The notes: a model not told the origin generated them from the letters alone. Shown: positions 1-6,262, numbered from the stretch's first letter. The stretch is 7,727 nt of DNA from CBDTTM01 sp965363355 (GCA_965363355.1 CBDTTM010000118.1:1-7727); one strand, 5' to 3'. A program made the numbers and translations.

Positions 1-860
1 ACTGTATTAAAATGAGAATCATTAAACCCATAACCATATATCAAAAGTGAATATGGCTTACTACTATCCGATATAAGTTCATTAAAGTCTTCTCTCATAG
101 TTCTAAATGTATTGTTCAACATTCCTGCCTCATATTTTGAACTTCCAGGTGCTATTATTTCAATATTATCGCTGTTCTTCGACAAAAAATAATAATCATT
201 TATCAAATATTCTTGACTGTCTTTTATTATCCAGTTAATAGAACCATGTGGTTTAAAAAGTCGAACAAAAAAATTTTTTCTTAGGTTATAATGACATTCT
301 GGATTTTTCAATCTCAATGAATCAAATTTTTGAAAAAACTCTCCTTTAAAACCAGTTATAATTGAAACACTACATTTATCACATAATATTTCAATTATTC
401 GGTCATAATTTGGTGTCATAATATCAATTATTCCGTGATTTACACTACATGTATTTTTTAAATATAATAAAAGCTTTTCAAACCCAGAGGACTGCCTATA
501 TATTTCTGATAATTTTTTTTGTTCTTCTTGTAATATAAATACCGATGTAACTTTTTTTATTTCATCAACTAATTGTGTTTCAGATGAATTTATAGATTTT
601 AATCCTTCTTCCAACCCTAAACTATCAACCATTTGCACTTTTGCTTTCCATGCATCCTTAACTATTTTGATTGGATGGCTATTCATTTTTTTCTTTAACT
701 CATTTGACAATTCCATCATACCCGGAACCCCAAATGAAGCAGATAGCCCTGTACCCACAATAATTTTTGGCATATTATTTCTTGAAAGATTATCATTCTT
801 CAAATTAATTATTATTTCATCAAATTCATCACTATCACACGATATTTTTTTAAACTCCAC
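1..860 (-). CDS. SIR2-like NAD-binding/NADase domain protein, probable defence effector (3' end beyond window)
   Basis: The open frame runs without a stop from a GTG at 860-858 to the window edge, giving 286 residues. A GGAGGAGA ribosome site (871-878) about 11 bases upstream and an in-frame TAA just before the GTG fix this start over the inner ATG at 773. Residues 33-47 hold the Rossmann NAD-binding motif GTGLSASFGVPG. Residues 149-153 read TPNYD, with Asn151 and Asp153 equivalent to the sirtuin TQNxD. Residues 204-210 read PHGSINW, with His205 in the position of the catalytic His. Residues 274-282 read IYGYGFNDS, the usual late SIR2_2 motif. Proteins of this family in anti-phage systems (SIR2-HerA, DSR, SIR2-pAgo, Thoeris ThsA) degrade NAD+ during infection. 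Which system this one belongs to cannot be told, because its C-terminal part and any downstream partner are missing. Composition is AT-rich, unlike guaA, which suggests acquisition. Confidence 0.88.
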   Translation of the reverse strand, partial: MEFKKISCDSDEFDEIIINLKNDNLSRNNMPKIIVGTGLSASFGVPGMMELSNELKKKMNSHPIKIVKDAWKAKVQMVDSLGLEEGLKSINSSETQLVDEIKKVTSVFILQEEQKKLSEIYRQSSGFEKLLLYLKNTCSVNHGIIDIMTPNYDRIIEILCDKCSVSIITGFKGEFFQKFDSLRLKNPECHYNLRKNFFVRLFKPHGSINWIIKDSQEYLINDYYFLSKNSDNIEIIAPGSSKYEAGMLNNTFRTMREDFNELISDSSKPYSLLIYGYGFNDSHFNT

Positions 861-870
861 TTATACAATC

Positions 871-878
871 TCTCCTCC
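871..878 (-). promoter_or_regulatory. Ribosome binding site of the SIR2-like gene
   Basis: On the minus strand this reads GGAGGAGA and lies about 11 bases ahead of the GTG at 860. It decides the start: no comparable site precedes the ATG at 773, which would also cut off the segment leading into the nucleotide-binding motif. No convincing promoter was recognised in the transposase remnant upstream. Confidence 0.7.
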
Positions 879-914
879 AAGTCAAGATTCTAGATTTTCA
901 TTAATTTCATCCAT

Positions 915-1209
915 CTACTTACGTTCAACACGTCTAAACAATTCCATAAACCATCGCTGTTGACGCACTGCTTTGCGTATTTGTTTCGCACTATTTTTCT
1001 TGCTACGGGCGATGCTCAAATACTATTTCCTTGCATTTTGGCGATACATTCGCGGTTTCTTACTATCTCCCGGAGTATGTAGAACATCCACAATTTCCCC
1101 AAGCTTTTCACGCGCTTCATTGAGCAATTCAACATCTCTTGGATACTTAATTTGCGGTGGCGCACAAGTTACATCAACGATCAGTATTCCTTTATTAGTA
1201 CACATTATT
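915..1209 (-). pseudogene. Transposase fragment, IS1182/IS5-type (DDE)
   Basis: The minus-strand frame beginning near 1205 reads NKGILIVDVTCAPPQIKYP, then DVELLNEAREKLGEIVDVLH, then KKPRMYRQNARK. This is the conserved middle of the large IS1182/IS5-like transposases, including the first catalytic Asp in the VDVT segment (usually LDAT). A TAG at 1025-1023 interrupts it, and the same frame goes on as YLSIARSKKNSAKQIRKAVR, the expected continuation. Similarity is lost near residue RQQ (about 960) and the frame ends at a TAG at 917-915. Both the N-terminal and C-terminal thirds of the transposase are absent and no terminal repeats frame the fragment, so it is a dead remnant. It sits directly between the membrane protein gene and the SIR2-like gene and may have separated a former operon. 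Confidence 0.75.
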
Positions 1210-1257
1210 TAGAATAATCTTCCTTAAATTATAATAGATTGAACAACATTTTCAGGA

Positions 1258-1773
1258 TTACTGATGTGAAACAATATTATTTGAATTGATGACAGCTTCA
1301 AATAATAACCATATTCCAACAGCAAAAGCTGGCCACACTAAAAGTAGGTTTGGTTGACCTAAACTAAAAGCTATTGCTTTTACTGAATATGTGTCTTGGA
1401 ACAAATACACATTGTGAAAGAAAAAAGCCATGACAAATGATAATAAAACTATAATATTTCCAATAATAGTATATAACAATATACCTACAACTAAAATCTT
1501 TTTTGCTAATGATTTTAAGGTACCTACCCAAACAAGGCACACAATCCATAAAAAAATAAAAATTATATTGTTTATTTTTAAAAAATCATGCGCAAATAGC
1601 AAAATATATGAAAAGTAATAATCTGATATGCGCCCTTCTAATATGCTTTGAACCAAAGGTAAATCAATTTTGTAAAATACCAAAGACGCCAAATTAATCA
1701 AAAATAATATCAAACATCCTTTTCTTGTTAATATCACATTAAAAATTTTTATTATATCATTAATGTAAAGCAT
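1258..1773 (-). CDS. Unknown four-helix membrane protein
   Basis: The product is 171 residues. I do not recognise the family. Hydrophobic stretches at about 20-36, 68-86, 92-119 and 142-162 predict four membrane segments joined by short loops, with no signal peptidase site and no obvious catalytic motif. The start chosen is the ATG at 1773-1771, because an AGAGGTGA site (1788-1781) lies seven bases ahead; an ATG seven codons earlier overlaps that site and has no ribosome site of its own. A possible promoter is TTGAAG (1825-1820), 17 bases, TAAGAT (1802-1797), which would leave only a very short leader. The gene is AT-rich like the SIR2-like gene and has the same orientation upstream of it, separated by a transposase remnant. 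A role as immunity or defence partner is only a guess. Confidence 0.6.
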   Translation of the reverse strand: MLYINDIIKIFNVILTRKGCLILFLINLASLVFYKIDLPLVQSILEGRISDYYFSYILLFAHDFLKINNIIFIFLWIVCLVWVGTLKSLAKKILVVGILLYTIIGNIIVLLSFVMAFFFHNVYLFQDTYSVKAIAFSLGQPNLLLVWPAFAVGIWLLFEAVINSNNIVSHQ

Positions 1774-1873
1774 ACAATTATCACCTCTAATCATTAATCT
1801 TATTTAAATATATCATTTCCTTCAATATTTTGCACCTCATTTCTATCAAAATATGGCATATGTTTAAGAAATA

Positions 1874-1978
1874 AAAAGAGACGCTACACCAGCATTTGAT
1901 AGCCCTTATATAGAACAGTGAAAAAATACATTGTCTTGTCTAGGGGTGTTTTTATCCAGAGAAAGTAAAGTCTCTTTT
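1874..1978. repeat. Short inverted repeat in the gap between the membrane protein and the TnsA-like remnant
   Basis: The arms are AAAAGAGACGCTAC at 1874-1887 and the complement of AAAAGAGACTTTAC at 1965-1978, matching at 12 of 14 positions and enclosing 77 bases. They look like the ends of a small non-coding element or leftover termini of an insertion sequence. Apart from this repeat, the stretch 1774-2021 holds no credible gene, only the leader of the membrane protein gene and short frames with no ribosome site. Confidence 0.4.
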
Positions 1979-2021
1979 GAATATTATGATTGAGCAGGAC
2001 CACCTCCCGGTACAGCGTGAG

Positions 2022-2420
2022 CCCCCTCCATGCCTTAACCAGTATTCCCTTGAAGCATCATTGGCTTCATCAGAAACTTACGAAATACGCATTAACGCAG
2101 ACAAAATCCGAAGTATATTGGCCAATGTCCCGCCCATCCAGCGGGACATTACACCGTATCTCTTTTACTTCACCATTTGCTTCCAGAATATCCGCATAGG
2201 CATACTGAATGGCATCGTATGTCCTGCATACGTCATTGCACTTGGCAATGACACGTTTTTCACAACGACCTTTAAAATTTTTCTTCCTCACCTTTGCAAA
2301 ACCTCCATAGTAGGAACGCTCTGCCGCTTGGCTCCATTTTCCCAAAAGTACTTCCCAAAAATGAAATTGGGGAGTTTTTAGTGGAATTGGAGCTTCGGTT
2401 TTTTGGAAACAGAATTTCAT
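2022..2420 (-). pseudogene. TnsA-like endonuclease remnant (Tn7-like transposon), internally deleted and frameshifted
   Basis: The minus-strand frame from an ATG at 2420 gives 116 residues. Residues 78-94 (DILEANGEVKEIRCNVPL region) fit the TnsA N-terminal nuclease pattern xLLExxxxVxxIxxxxPL, with Glu80 in the place of the catalytic Glu. Residues 101-109 (QYTSDFVCV) fit the YTPDFLV block with Asp105. The frame then stops at TGA. Shifting one base restores SDEANDASREYWLRHG, which resembles the TnsA segment after the active site (ExRxYWxxxGIxW). The stretch between, which in TnsA carries the QxK active-site residues, is missing, and so is the C-terminal domain. The first 40 residues match nothing I know and there is no good ribosome site, so the 5' limit is uncertain. 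In Tn7, tnsA lies nearest the target-gene end and reads inward, as this remnant does relative to guaA. The family assignment comes from motif memory, not a search. Confidence 0.5.
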
Positions 2421-2484
2421 GAATATATTCTTTCGTCCCGTGTTACGGGCGTTTCAAGCCAATGTTCATGAAAATCACAGCGAT

Positions 2485-2505
2485 ATGCTTTTTCCCAAAA
2501 AGCAT
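2485..2505. repeat. Perfect 9-bp hairpin ATGCTTTTT-CCC-AAAAAGCAT
   Basis: The two arms are exactly complementary with a CCC loop. It lies in the gap between the TnsA-like remnant and the fold-back element. Neither strand shows the U-rich tail of a standard terminator beyond the arm itself, so its role is open. Confidence 0.45.
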
Positions 2506-2522
2506 AAAAGAAAATATCACCA

Positions 2523-2557
2523 TGTCACGGGGCACTGCCGTTTATTCTGTAAAGGGC
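2523..2557 (+). repeat. Left 35-bp arm of the fold-back element
   Basis: It starts TGTCACGGGG and ends GTAAAGGGC. It differs from the complement of 2739-2773 at two positions only. The match stops exactly at 2523, because the next bases outward (A at 2522, A at 2774) do not pair. Confidence 0.8.
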
Positions 2558-2659
2558 ATTTTTCTTTATTCTCCCTGGCTTTGCCAGTTATGCCCGCCAC
2601 TCCATGGTGAACGCTCTCTTTCGCAAGCAGAAATCCCTTTATTTTCGCGGGTTGAGGAT

Positions 2660-2711
2660 AAAAAAAGGCCTTGCATAAGCTTCGTTAAAAGCTCTAATGC
2701 AAGGTCTTTTT
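2660..2711. terminator. Bidirectional intrinsic terminator, serves guaA
   Basis: The outer stem pairs AAAAAGGCCTTGCAT with ATGCAAGGTCTTTTT, allowing one G-T pair, and an inner AAGCTT/AAGCT pairing extends it. Read on the minus strand, the stem is followed by a run of seven or eight T, which suits termination of guaA about 70-115 bases after its stop. Read on the plus strand it has a run of five T, so it would also stop transcription entering from the island. Confidence 0.8.
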
Positions 2712-2738
2712 GTCTATGTCGGCGGGTTAGCCATTTTT

Positions 2739-2773
2739 GCCCTTTTCAGAATAAATGGCAGTGCCCCGTGACA
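2739..2773 (-). repeat. Right 35-bp arm of the fold-back element
   Basis: Inverted copy of 2523-2557, beginning six bases past the guaA stop codon. It would therefore be transcribed in the 3' untranslated part of the guaA message, ahead of the terminator. Confidence 0.8.
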
Positions 2774-2779
2774 AAATTC

Positions 2780-4333
2780 TTATTCAAATTCAATGGTTGC
2801 TGGCGGTTTTCCTGTGCAGTCGTAGAGCACGCGGTTGACGCCTTTTACTTCGTTGATGATACGGCTGGTTACGATGTTTAAGACTTCCCATGGAAGTTCT
2901 GCGCTTTCTGCTGTCATGAAGTCTGACGTCATGACGGCGCGAAGTGCGATTGCGTAATCGTAGGTACGTCCATCACCCATGACGCCTACGGAGCGCATGT
3001 TGGTGAGGGCTGCAAAATACTGGCCAAGGTTTTTGGCTACGCCAGCTTTTGCTACTTCTTCACGATAGATTGCATCGGCTTCTTGCACGATTTCAACTTT
3101 TTCTGGTGTTACTTCACCAATGATGCGGATACCAAGGCCTGGGCCTGGAAACGGCTGGCGGCTGACGAGGTATTCTGGTATTTGCAGTTCACGACCTGCA
3201 TTTCTCACTTCATCTTTGAACAGCAAACGAAGTGGTTCTACGATTTCTTTGAAGTCTACATAATCCGGCAAACCACCGACATTATGATGTGATTTGATGA
3301 CAGCAGATTTACCAAGACCGCTTTCGATAACGTCTGGATAAATCGTTCCTTGTACAAGGAAGTCTACCGTTCCGATTTTTTTGGCTTCATCTTCAAAGAC
3401 GCGAATGAATTCTTCACCGATGATTTTGCGTTTTGTTTCTGGATCGCTTACACCCTTGAGTTTTTCATAAAAACGGTCTTTGGCATTGACGCGGATGAAG
3501 TTCAAGTCATAATGACCTTTTGGACCAAAAACAGCTTCCACTTCATCGCCTTCATTTTTACGCAAAAGGCCATGGTCAACAAACACACAGGTAAGCTGTT
3601 TGCCGATAGCTTTGGAGAGGAGTACCGCAGCCACAGAAGAATCTACACCACCAGACAATGCGCAAAGAACTTTGCCATCGCCAATTTTTTGTTTAAGGTT
3701 TTGGATTGTGGATTCTACAAAGGAGTCCATTTTCCACTCACCATTGCACTCGCAGACGTTAAAGACAAAGTTATGAAGCATCTTCATGCCTTCTACCGTA
3801 TGCATAACTTCTGGATGGAATTGTACAGCATAGAGGTTTTCTGCTTCGTTTTCCATTGCTGCAACTGGACATACTGGAGTAAATGCCGTTACATTAAAAT
3901 CTGCTGGAGCTTCTGCGATATAGTCCGTGTGACTCATCCAGCAAATCGTTTCTTTGGAGACTCCTGCAAAGAGCTTCGAGCTTCCTTCTTTAATGCTGAC
4001 TTCCGTTTTGCCATATTCGCTGACCGGGGCCGTTGCAACCTTGCCACCAAGCAAATGCGCCATAAGCTGTGAACCATAACAGATTCCCAAAACTGGAATA
4101 CCCAGTTTTAAAAGCTCTACACTGCAAACAGCAGAGTCTTTTTCATAAACGCTATTAGGACCACCAGTAAAAATAATCCCTTTTGGCTGCATTTTTTTTA
4201 TTTCTTCAATGCTTAATGTATACGGATAAACCTCACAGTATACGTTGCACTCTCTTACGCGTCTGGCAATCAGCTGGTTATACTGCCCGCCGAAATCCAA
4301 CACTAAAATCATTTCATTGCTCACATTGCTCAA
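2780..4333 (-). CDS. guaA: GMP synthase, glutamine-hydrolysing
   Basis: This cytosolic enzyme converts XMP to GMP using ATP and glutamine, the last step of guanine nucleotide synthesis. The product is 517 residues, normal for the family. Residues 8-190 form the class I glutamine amidotransferase domain, with nucleophile Cys85 in GICYGSQL and the His173/Glu175 pair in QFHPEV. Residues 227-233 (SGGVDSS) are the ATP-pyrophosphatase P-loop. FPGPGLGIRIIGEV (395-408) and the terminal KPPATIEFE mark the C-terminal dimerisation domain; the family more often ends in IEWE. The start is the TTG at 4333, fixed by a GAGGAGG ribosome site nine bases upstream; the ATG seven codons later has none. It has its own promoter, and a hairpin separates it from mqnA. 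The 3' end of guaA is a known insertion point for genomic islands, which fits the accessory DNA beyond it. Confidence 0.97.
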   Translation of the reverse strand: MSNVSNEMILVLDFGGQYNQLIARRVRECNVYCEVYPYTLSIEEIKKMQPKGIIFTGGPNSVYEKDSAVCSVELLKLGIPVLGICYGSQLMAHLLGGKVATAPVSEYGKTEVSIKEGSSKLFAGVSKETICWMSHTDYIAEAPADFNVTAFTPVCPVAAMENEAENLYAVQFHPEVMHTVEGMKMLHNFVFNVCECNGEWKMDSFVESTIQNLKQKIGDGKVLCALSGGVDSSVAAVLLSKAIGKQLTCVFVDHGLLRKNEGDEVEAVFGPKGHYDLNFIRVNAKDRFYEKLKGVSDPETKRKIIGEEFIRVFEDEAKKIGTVDFLVQGTIYPDVIESGLGKSAVIKSHHNVGGLPDYVDFKEIVEPLRLLFKDEVRNAGRELQIPEYLVSRQPFPGPGLGIRIIGEVTPEKVEIVQEADAIYREEVAKAGVAKNLGQYFAALTNMRSVGVMGDGRTYDYAIALRAVMTSDFMTAESAELPWEVLNIVTSRIINEVKGVNRVLYDCTGKPPATIEFE

Positions 4334-4341
4334 CTCAAGAG

Positions 4342-4371
4342 TCCTCCTCGTATTTTATAGAGTTCATTATA
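4342..4371 (-). promoter_or_regulatory. guaA promoter -10 and ribosome binding site
   Basis: On the minus strand, TGTTATAAT gives a perfect extended -10 (TATAAT at 4371-4366), and GAGGAGG (4348-4342) is the ribosome site for the TTG at 4333. There is no good -35 hexamer, since the mqnA terminator hairpin occupies that place. The leader is only about 25-30 bases, leaving no room for a guanine riboswitch. Confidence 0.65.
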
Positions 4372-4375
4372 ACAT

Positions 4376-4418
4376 AAACCCAGAGCACTTTTCTACTATC
4401 GAAACGCGCTCCGGGCTT
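4376..4418 (-). terminator. Hairpin after mqnA, probable terminator abutting the guaA promoter
   Basis: On the minus strand AAGCCCGGAGCGC pairs with GTGCTCTGGGTTT (13 positions with a few G-T pairs and an 18-base loop), starting 23 bases past the mqnA stop. The T tail is short and broken (GGGTTTATGTT), so termination may be partial and some mqnA transcripts may run into guaA. Confidence 0.5.
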
Positions 4419-4441
4419 AATATATCTGTTTTTCTATACAA

Positions 4442-5281
4442 TTATCGATAAACTTCTGCTAAACAGATTTCTGGCATATGATCGATCAGATTCATTTCGT
4501 GGGATTTGCGATAAAATGTCCTTAGAGCTTCTTGCTCTTCTTCGTCAAATTTCCATTTGATGACTTCTAGATATTCACTGAGTTCAGCAAAGGTAAAGGG
4601 TTTTTCTGCCAAAACGGATTCGATCGCTTTATCTTTTTTCAAATATCCATTTTTAAAGCCCTTTGTGATCCGATCATAGACAAGCTGCAGCATAGCTGGC
4701 TCTTCTGCGGCAAATTGACGGCTTACTACCCAGACAGCATATACCATTTTTTGCCCGGTCAATTTTTTCCATTCTTGGCCGATATCATAATAATAGATGC
4801 CTTCTTCTGGATGATGGTGTACATAAAGTGCATCATCGCCGATCAATAAGGTTGCCGTTGCATCTTCCACAATTACATTTTTTGCATCAACATGGCGAAT
4901 ATAGTAATTGGGTTTTGCACCATATGCCTGATTCAATACAATTTTAAGCAGGCAATGCGAAGTAGCCGATTTTGCTGTCAAGATGATCTTGTCGTCTTTT
5001 AGCTCCTCGATTGGCTTTTTGGATGCTAATACGATGCTTTGTACATCGCCATCTGCCATGATGCTCACATCCGGCATGACCAAAAGCTCTTCATGATGTC
5101 GCGCATAAATAATCGAAGATACTGGACTGACATCGAGCCTATGGTTGACTATATCGTTGTTCAATACCGCCGGAACCGCCGCTGCAATCTGCAAGCCATT
5201 GGCAAAGCCTTCTTGTTTAAAGCTATACGTTAGCGGTAAACAGTTCAAAAAATTGATATGCCCTACGTTTGGCATTCTCAT
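4442..5281 (-). CDS. mqnA: Chorismate dehydratase of the futalosine menaquinone pathway
   Basis: MqnA removes water from chorismate to give 3-[(1-carboxyvinyl)oxy]benzoate, the first step of menaquinone synthesis by the futalosine route. The 279-residue product has the family length. It shows the N-terminal signature VGHINFLNCLPLTYSF (6-21), the LDVSPVSSIIYAR block (49-61), PDVSI (70-74), the SATS motif (105-108) and a LLIGDDAL block, all typical of the periplasmic-binding-protein-like MqnA/MqnD fold. MqnD is the main alternative, but the early SPVSSIxYAR block favours MqnA. The start is the ATG at 5281-5279, with AGAGGTG ending six bases upstream; longer frames to 5359 lack a ribosome site and would add a non-homologous tail. 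No other mqn gene is in view. It follows the LysR gene by 96 bases in the same direction. Confidence 0.85.
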   Translation of the reverse strand: MRMPNVGHINFLNCLPLTYSFKQEGFANGLQIAAAVPAVLNNDIVNHRLDVSPVSSIIYARHHEELLVMPDVSIMADGDVQSIVLASKKPIEELKDDKIILTAKSATSHCLLKIVLNQAYGAKPNYYIRHVDAKNVIVEDATATLLIGDDALYVHHHPEEGIYYYDIGQEWKKLTGQKMVYAVWVVSRQFAAEEPAMLQLVYDRITKGFKNGYLKKDKAIESVLAEKPFTFAELSEYLEVIKWKFDEEEQEALRTFYRKSHEMNLIDHMPEICLAEVYR

Positions 5282-5340
5282 ACATTTCACCTCTTCATAA
5301 AATATCCGAAACAACGCACAATAAACACATACAACAAAGT

Positions 5341-5371
5341 GATAATGATTCGCTATCAAGCGGTCATTATC
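5341..5371. other. Hairpin between LysR gene and mqnA
   Basis: The outer arms GATAATGA and TCATTATC are exactly complementary, and an inner CGCT/AGCG stem with an ATCA loop sits inside, giving about 12 base pairs. It begins seven bases past the LysR stop. On the minus strand the T tail is weak (ACTTTGTTG), so it could be a poor terminator, a processing site or an operator for mqnA. The rest of the 96-base gap shows only the mqnA ribosome site. Confidence 0.5.
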
Positions 5372-5377
5372 CTTCTT

Positions 5378-6262
5378 TTAAAGGATTCCTTCAATTTTAC
5401 GACAGAGCTCAATCACCGTCTGCAATTCAGGTGGAATATATTTGTTTTTATGGTATACGAGACTAAAATTGCGTTTAAACTCAATGTCGTCTACATCAAA
5501 ACGCACAAGTTCGCCTCTCAGCACCTCACCCCGGACGGCCCGCCAGGAAATCGCACTAAATCCGAGTCCAGCTCCGACCGCTTTTTTTATGCTTTCGGCA
5601 TTATTATAAACACCTGCAACTTGAAATTTGAGCTTATTTTCCTGCATGACTTGTTCAAATAAATTTCTCGTCCCGCTGCCTGCTTCTCGTACAAAAAATG
5701 GAATCTGGCTCAAATCTTTTTTCGAGATTTGTTTTTGTTCTAAAAGACGACTATGAGGTGCTGCGATGAAGATCAACTCATCTTTCATAAAAGCTTCTTC
5801 GATTAAGTAATCCGAGTGGATTTCCCCTTCAACCAAAGCCAAATCGAGTTCATCTTTCAAGAGCATTGCTTCAAGCTCTGCAGTATTATGTATTTCGGAA
5901 AAAATCTCTTGTTTGGGATTCGTTTCATACATATATTGCAGCAAATCGACCAAAATAGATTCTCCAATCGTAACACTGGCACCAATGCGCAAGCGATAGA
6001 GTCCACTGACAGCCCGCATGGCTTCTTCTGCTTGCTGATTGAGGCTGACAATATGGCGTGTATAGGTCTGAAGCCTGCGGCCCGCATCTGTAATGAAGAG
6101 CCTGCGTCCCAATCGTTCAAATAAGCGCACACCATAATGTTCTTCAAGCTCTTGAATCGCCAAGCTCACGGATGGCTGCGTCATATGCAAGATTGCTGCA
6201 GCTCTTGTCATGTTATTTTCATCACAAACACAGAGGAAAATCTTCATATGCCGTAAAGTCAT
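5378..6262 (-). CDS. LysR-family transcriptional regulator (CysL/YeiE-like)
   Basis: The 294-residue product has the normal LysR layout. The winged helix-turn-helix lies at residues 1-60, with NNMTRAAAILHMTQPSVSLA followed by IQELEEHYGVRLFER. The effector-binding domain runs from about 90 to 290, with GASVTIGESIL (94-104), LALVEG (the usual LDLALVEGE block) and a REAGSGTRNLFEQ segment typical of the CysL/CbbR/YeiE branch, which binds small anions or metabolites. The ATG at 6262 follows AAGGAGGA at a spacing of about five bases. It is divergent from the YeiH-family gene and shares a promoter region with it, the same pairing as yeiE-yeiH in enterobacteria, so it very likely controls that gene and itself. 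Control of mqnA downstream is possible but unproven. The effector (sulfite, sulfate or another metabolite) cannot be read from sequence. Confidence 0.92.
   Translation of the reverse strand: MTLRHMKIFLCVCDENNMTRAAAILHMTQPSVSLAIQELEEHYGVRLFERLGRRLFITDAGRRLQTYTRHIVSLNQQAEEAMRAVSGLYRLRIGASVTIGESILVDLLQYMYETNPKQEIFSEIHNTAELEAMLLKDELDLALVEGEIHSDYLIEEAFMKDELIFIAAPHSRLLEQKQISKKDLSQIPFFVREAGSGTRNLFEQVMQENKLKFQVAGVYNNAESIKKAVGAGLGFSAISWRAVRGEVLRGELVRFDVDDIEFKRNFSLVYHKNKYIPPELQTVIELCRKIEGIL

Larger units (their letters stand above)
2523..2773. mobile_element. 251-bp fold-back (MITE-like) element with 35-bp inverted ends
   Basis: The segments 2523-2557 and 2739-2773 are inverted copies matching at 33 of 35 positions. 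Each begins TGTCACGGGGCACTGCC at its outer edge, so the element has TGT...ACA ends. Weaker complementarity continues inward: a GGCGGG block occurs in both arms after an indel of about 20 bases. The centre holds the bidirectional terminator at 2660-2711. The right end lies six bases beyond the guaA stop codon. The bases just outside (CACCA on the left, AAATT on the right) show no target-site duplication, so recent insertion as a unit is not shown. It may be a non-autonomous transposon, two ends of a Tn7-like element brought together by deletion, or an inverted duplication of sequence downstream of guaA. No gene was recognised in 2421-2779. Confidence 0.6.

Noticed and set aside
667..1212. Plus-strand frames across the SIR2 gene and transposase fragment
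   Set aside because: They are antisense to coding frames that carry clear family motifs on the minus strand.
1800..1875. Minus-strand frame starting MPYFDRNEVQ ahead of the membrane protein gene
   Set aside because: Only about 19 codons, without a ribosome site or known match.
1977..2381. Plus-strand frame of 134 codons
   Set aside because: It is antisense to the TnsA-like remnant, has no ribosome site and a composition with no recognisable motif.
2523..2773. Direct repeats of an integrase attachment site
   Set aside because: The repeats are inverted, lie outside the guaA coding end, and no integrase is present in the window.
2419..2881. Plus-strand frames crossing the fold-back element and guaA 3' end
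   Set aside because: They run through the inverted repeats and the terminator stem and into guaA antisense, so they cannot be genes.
3350..4072. Long plus-strand frame opposite guaA (240 codons)
   Set aside because: It lies wholly antisense to guaA, whose motifs are intact throughout, and it has no ribosome site or recognisable domain.
4334..4441. Guanine riboswitch or other leader RNA ahead of guaA
   Set aside because: The extended -10 leaves a leader of about 25-30 bases, too short, and the only hairpin upstream pairs as an mqnA terminator.
5341..5371. Fur box
   Set aside because: Half-sites resemble GATAAT/ATTATC but the spacing departs from the 19-bp Fur consensus, and exact hairpin pairing explains the symmetry.
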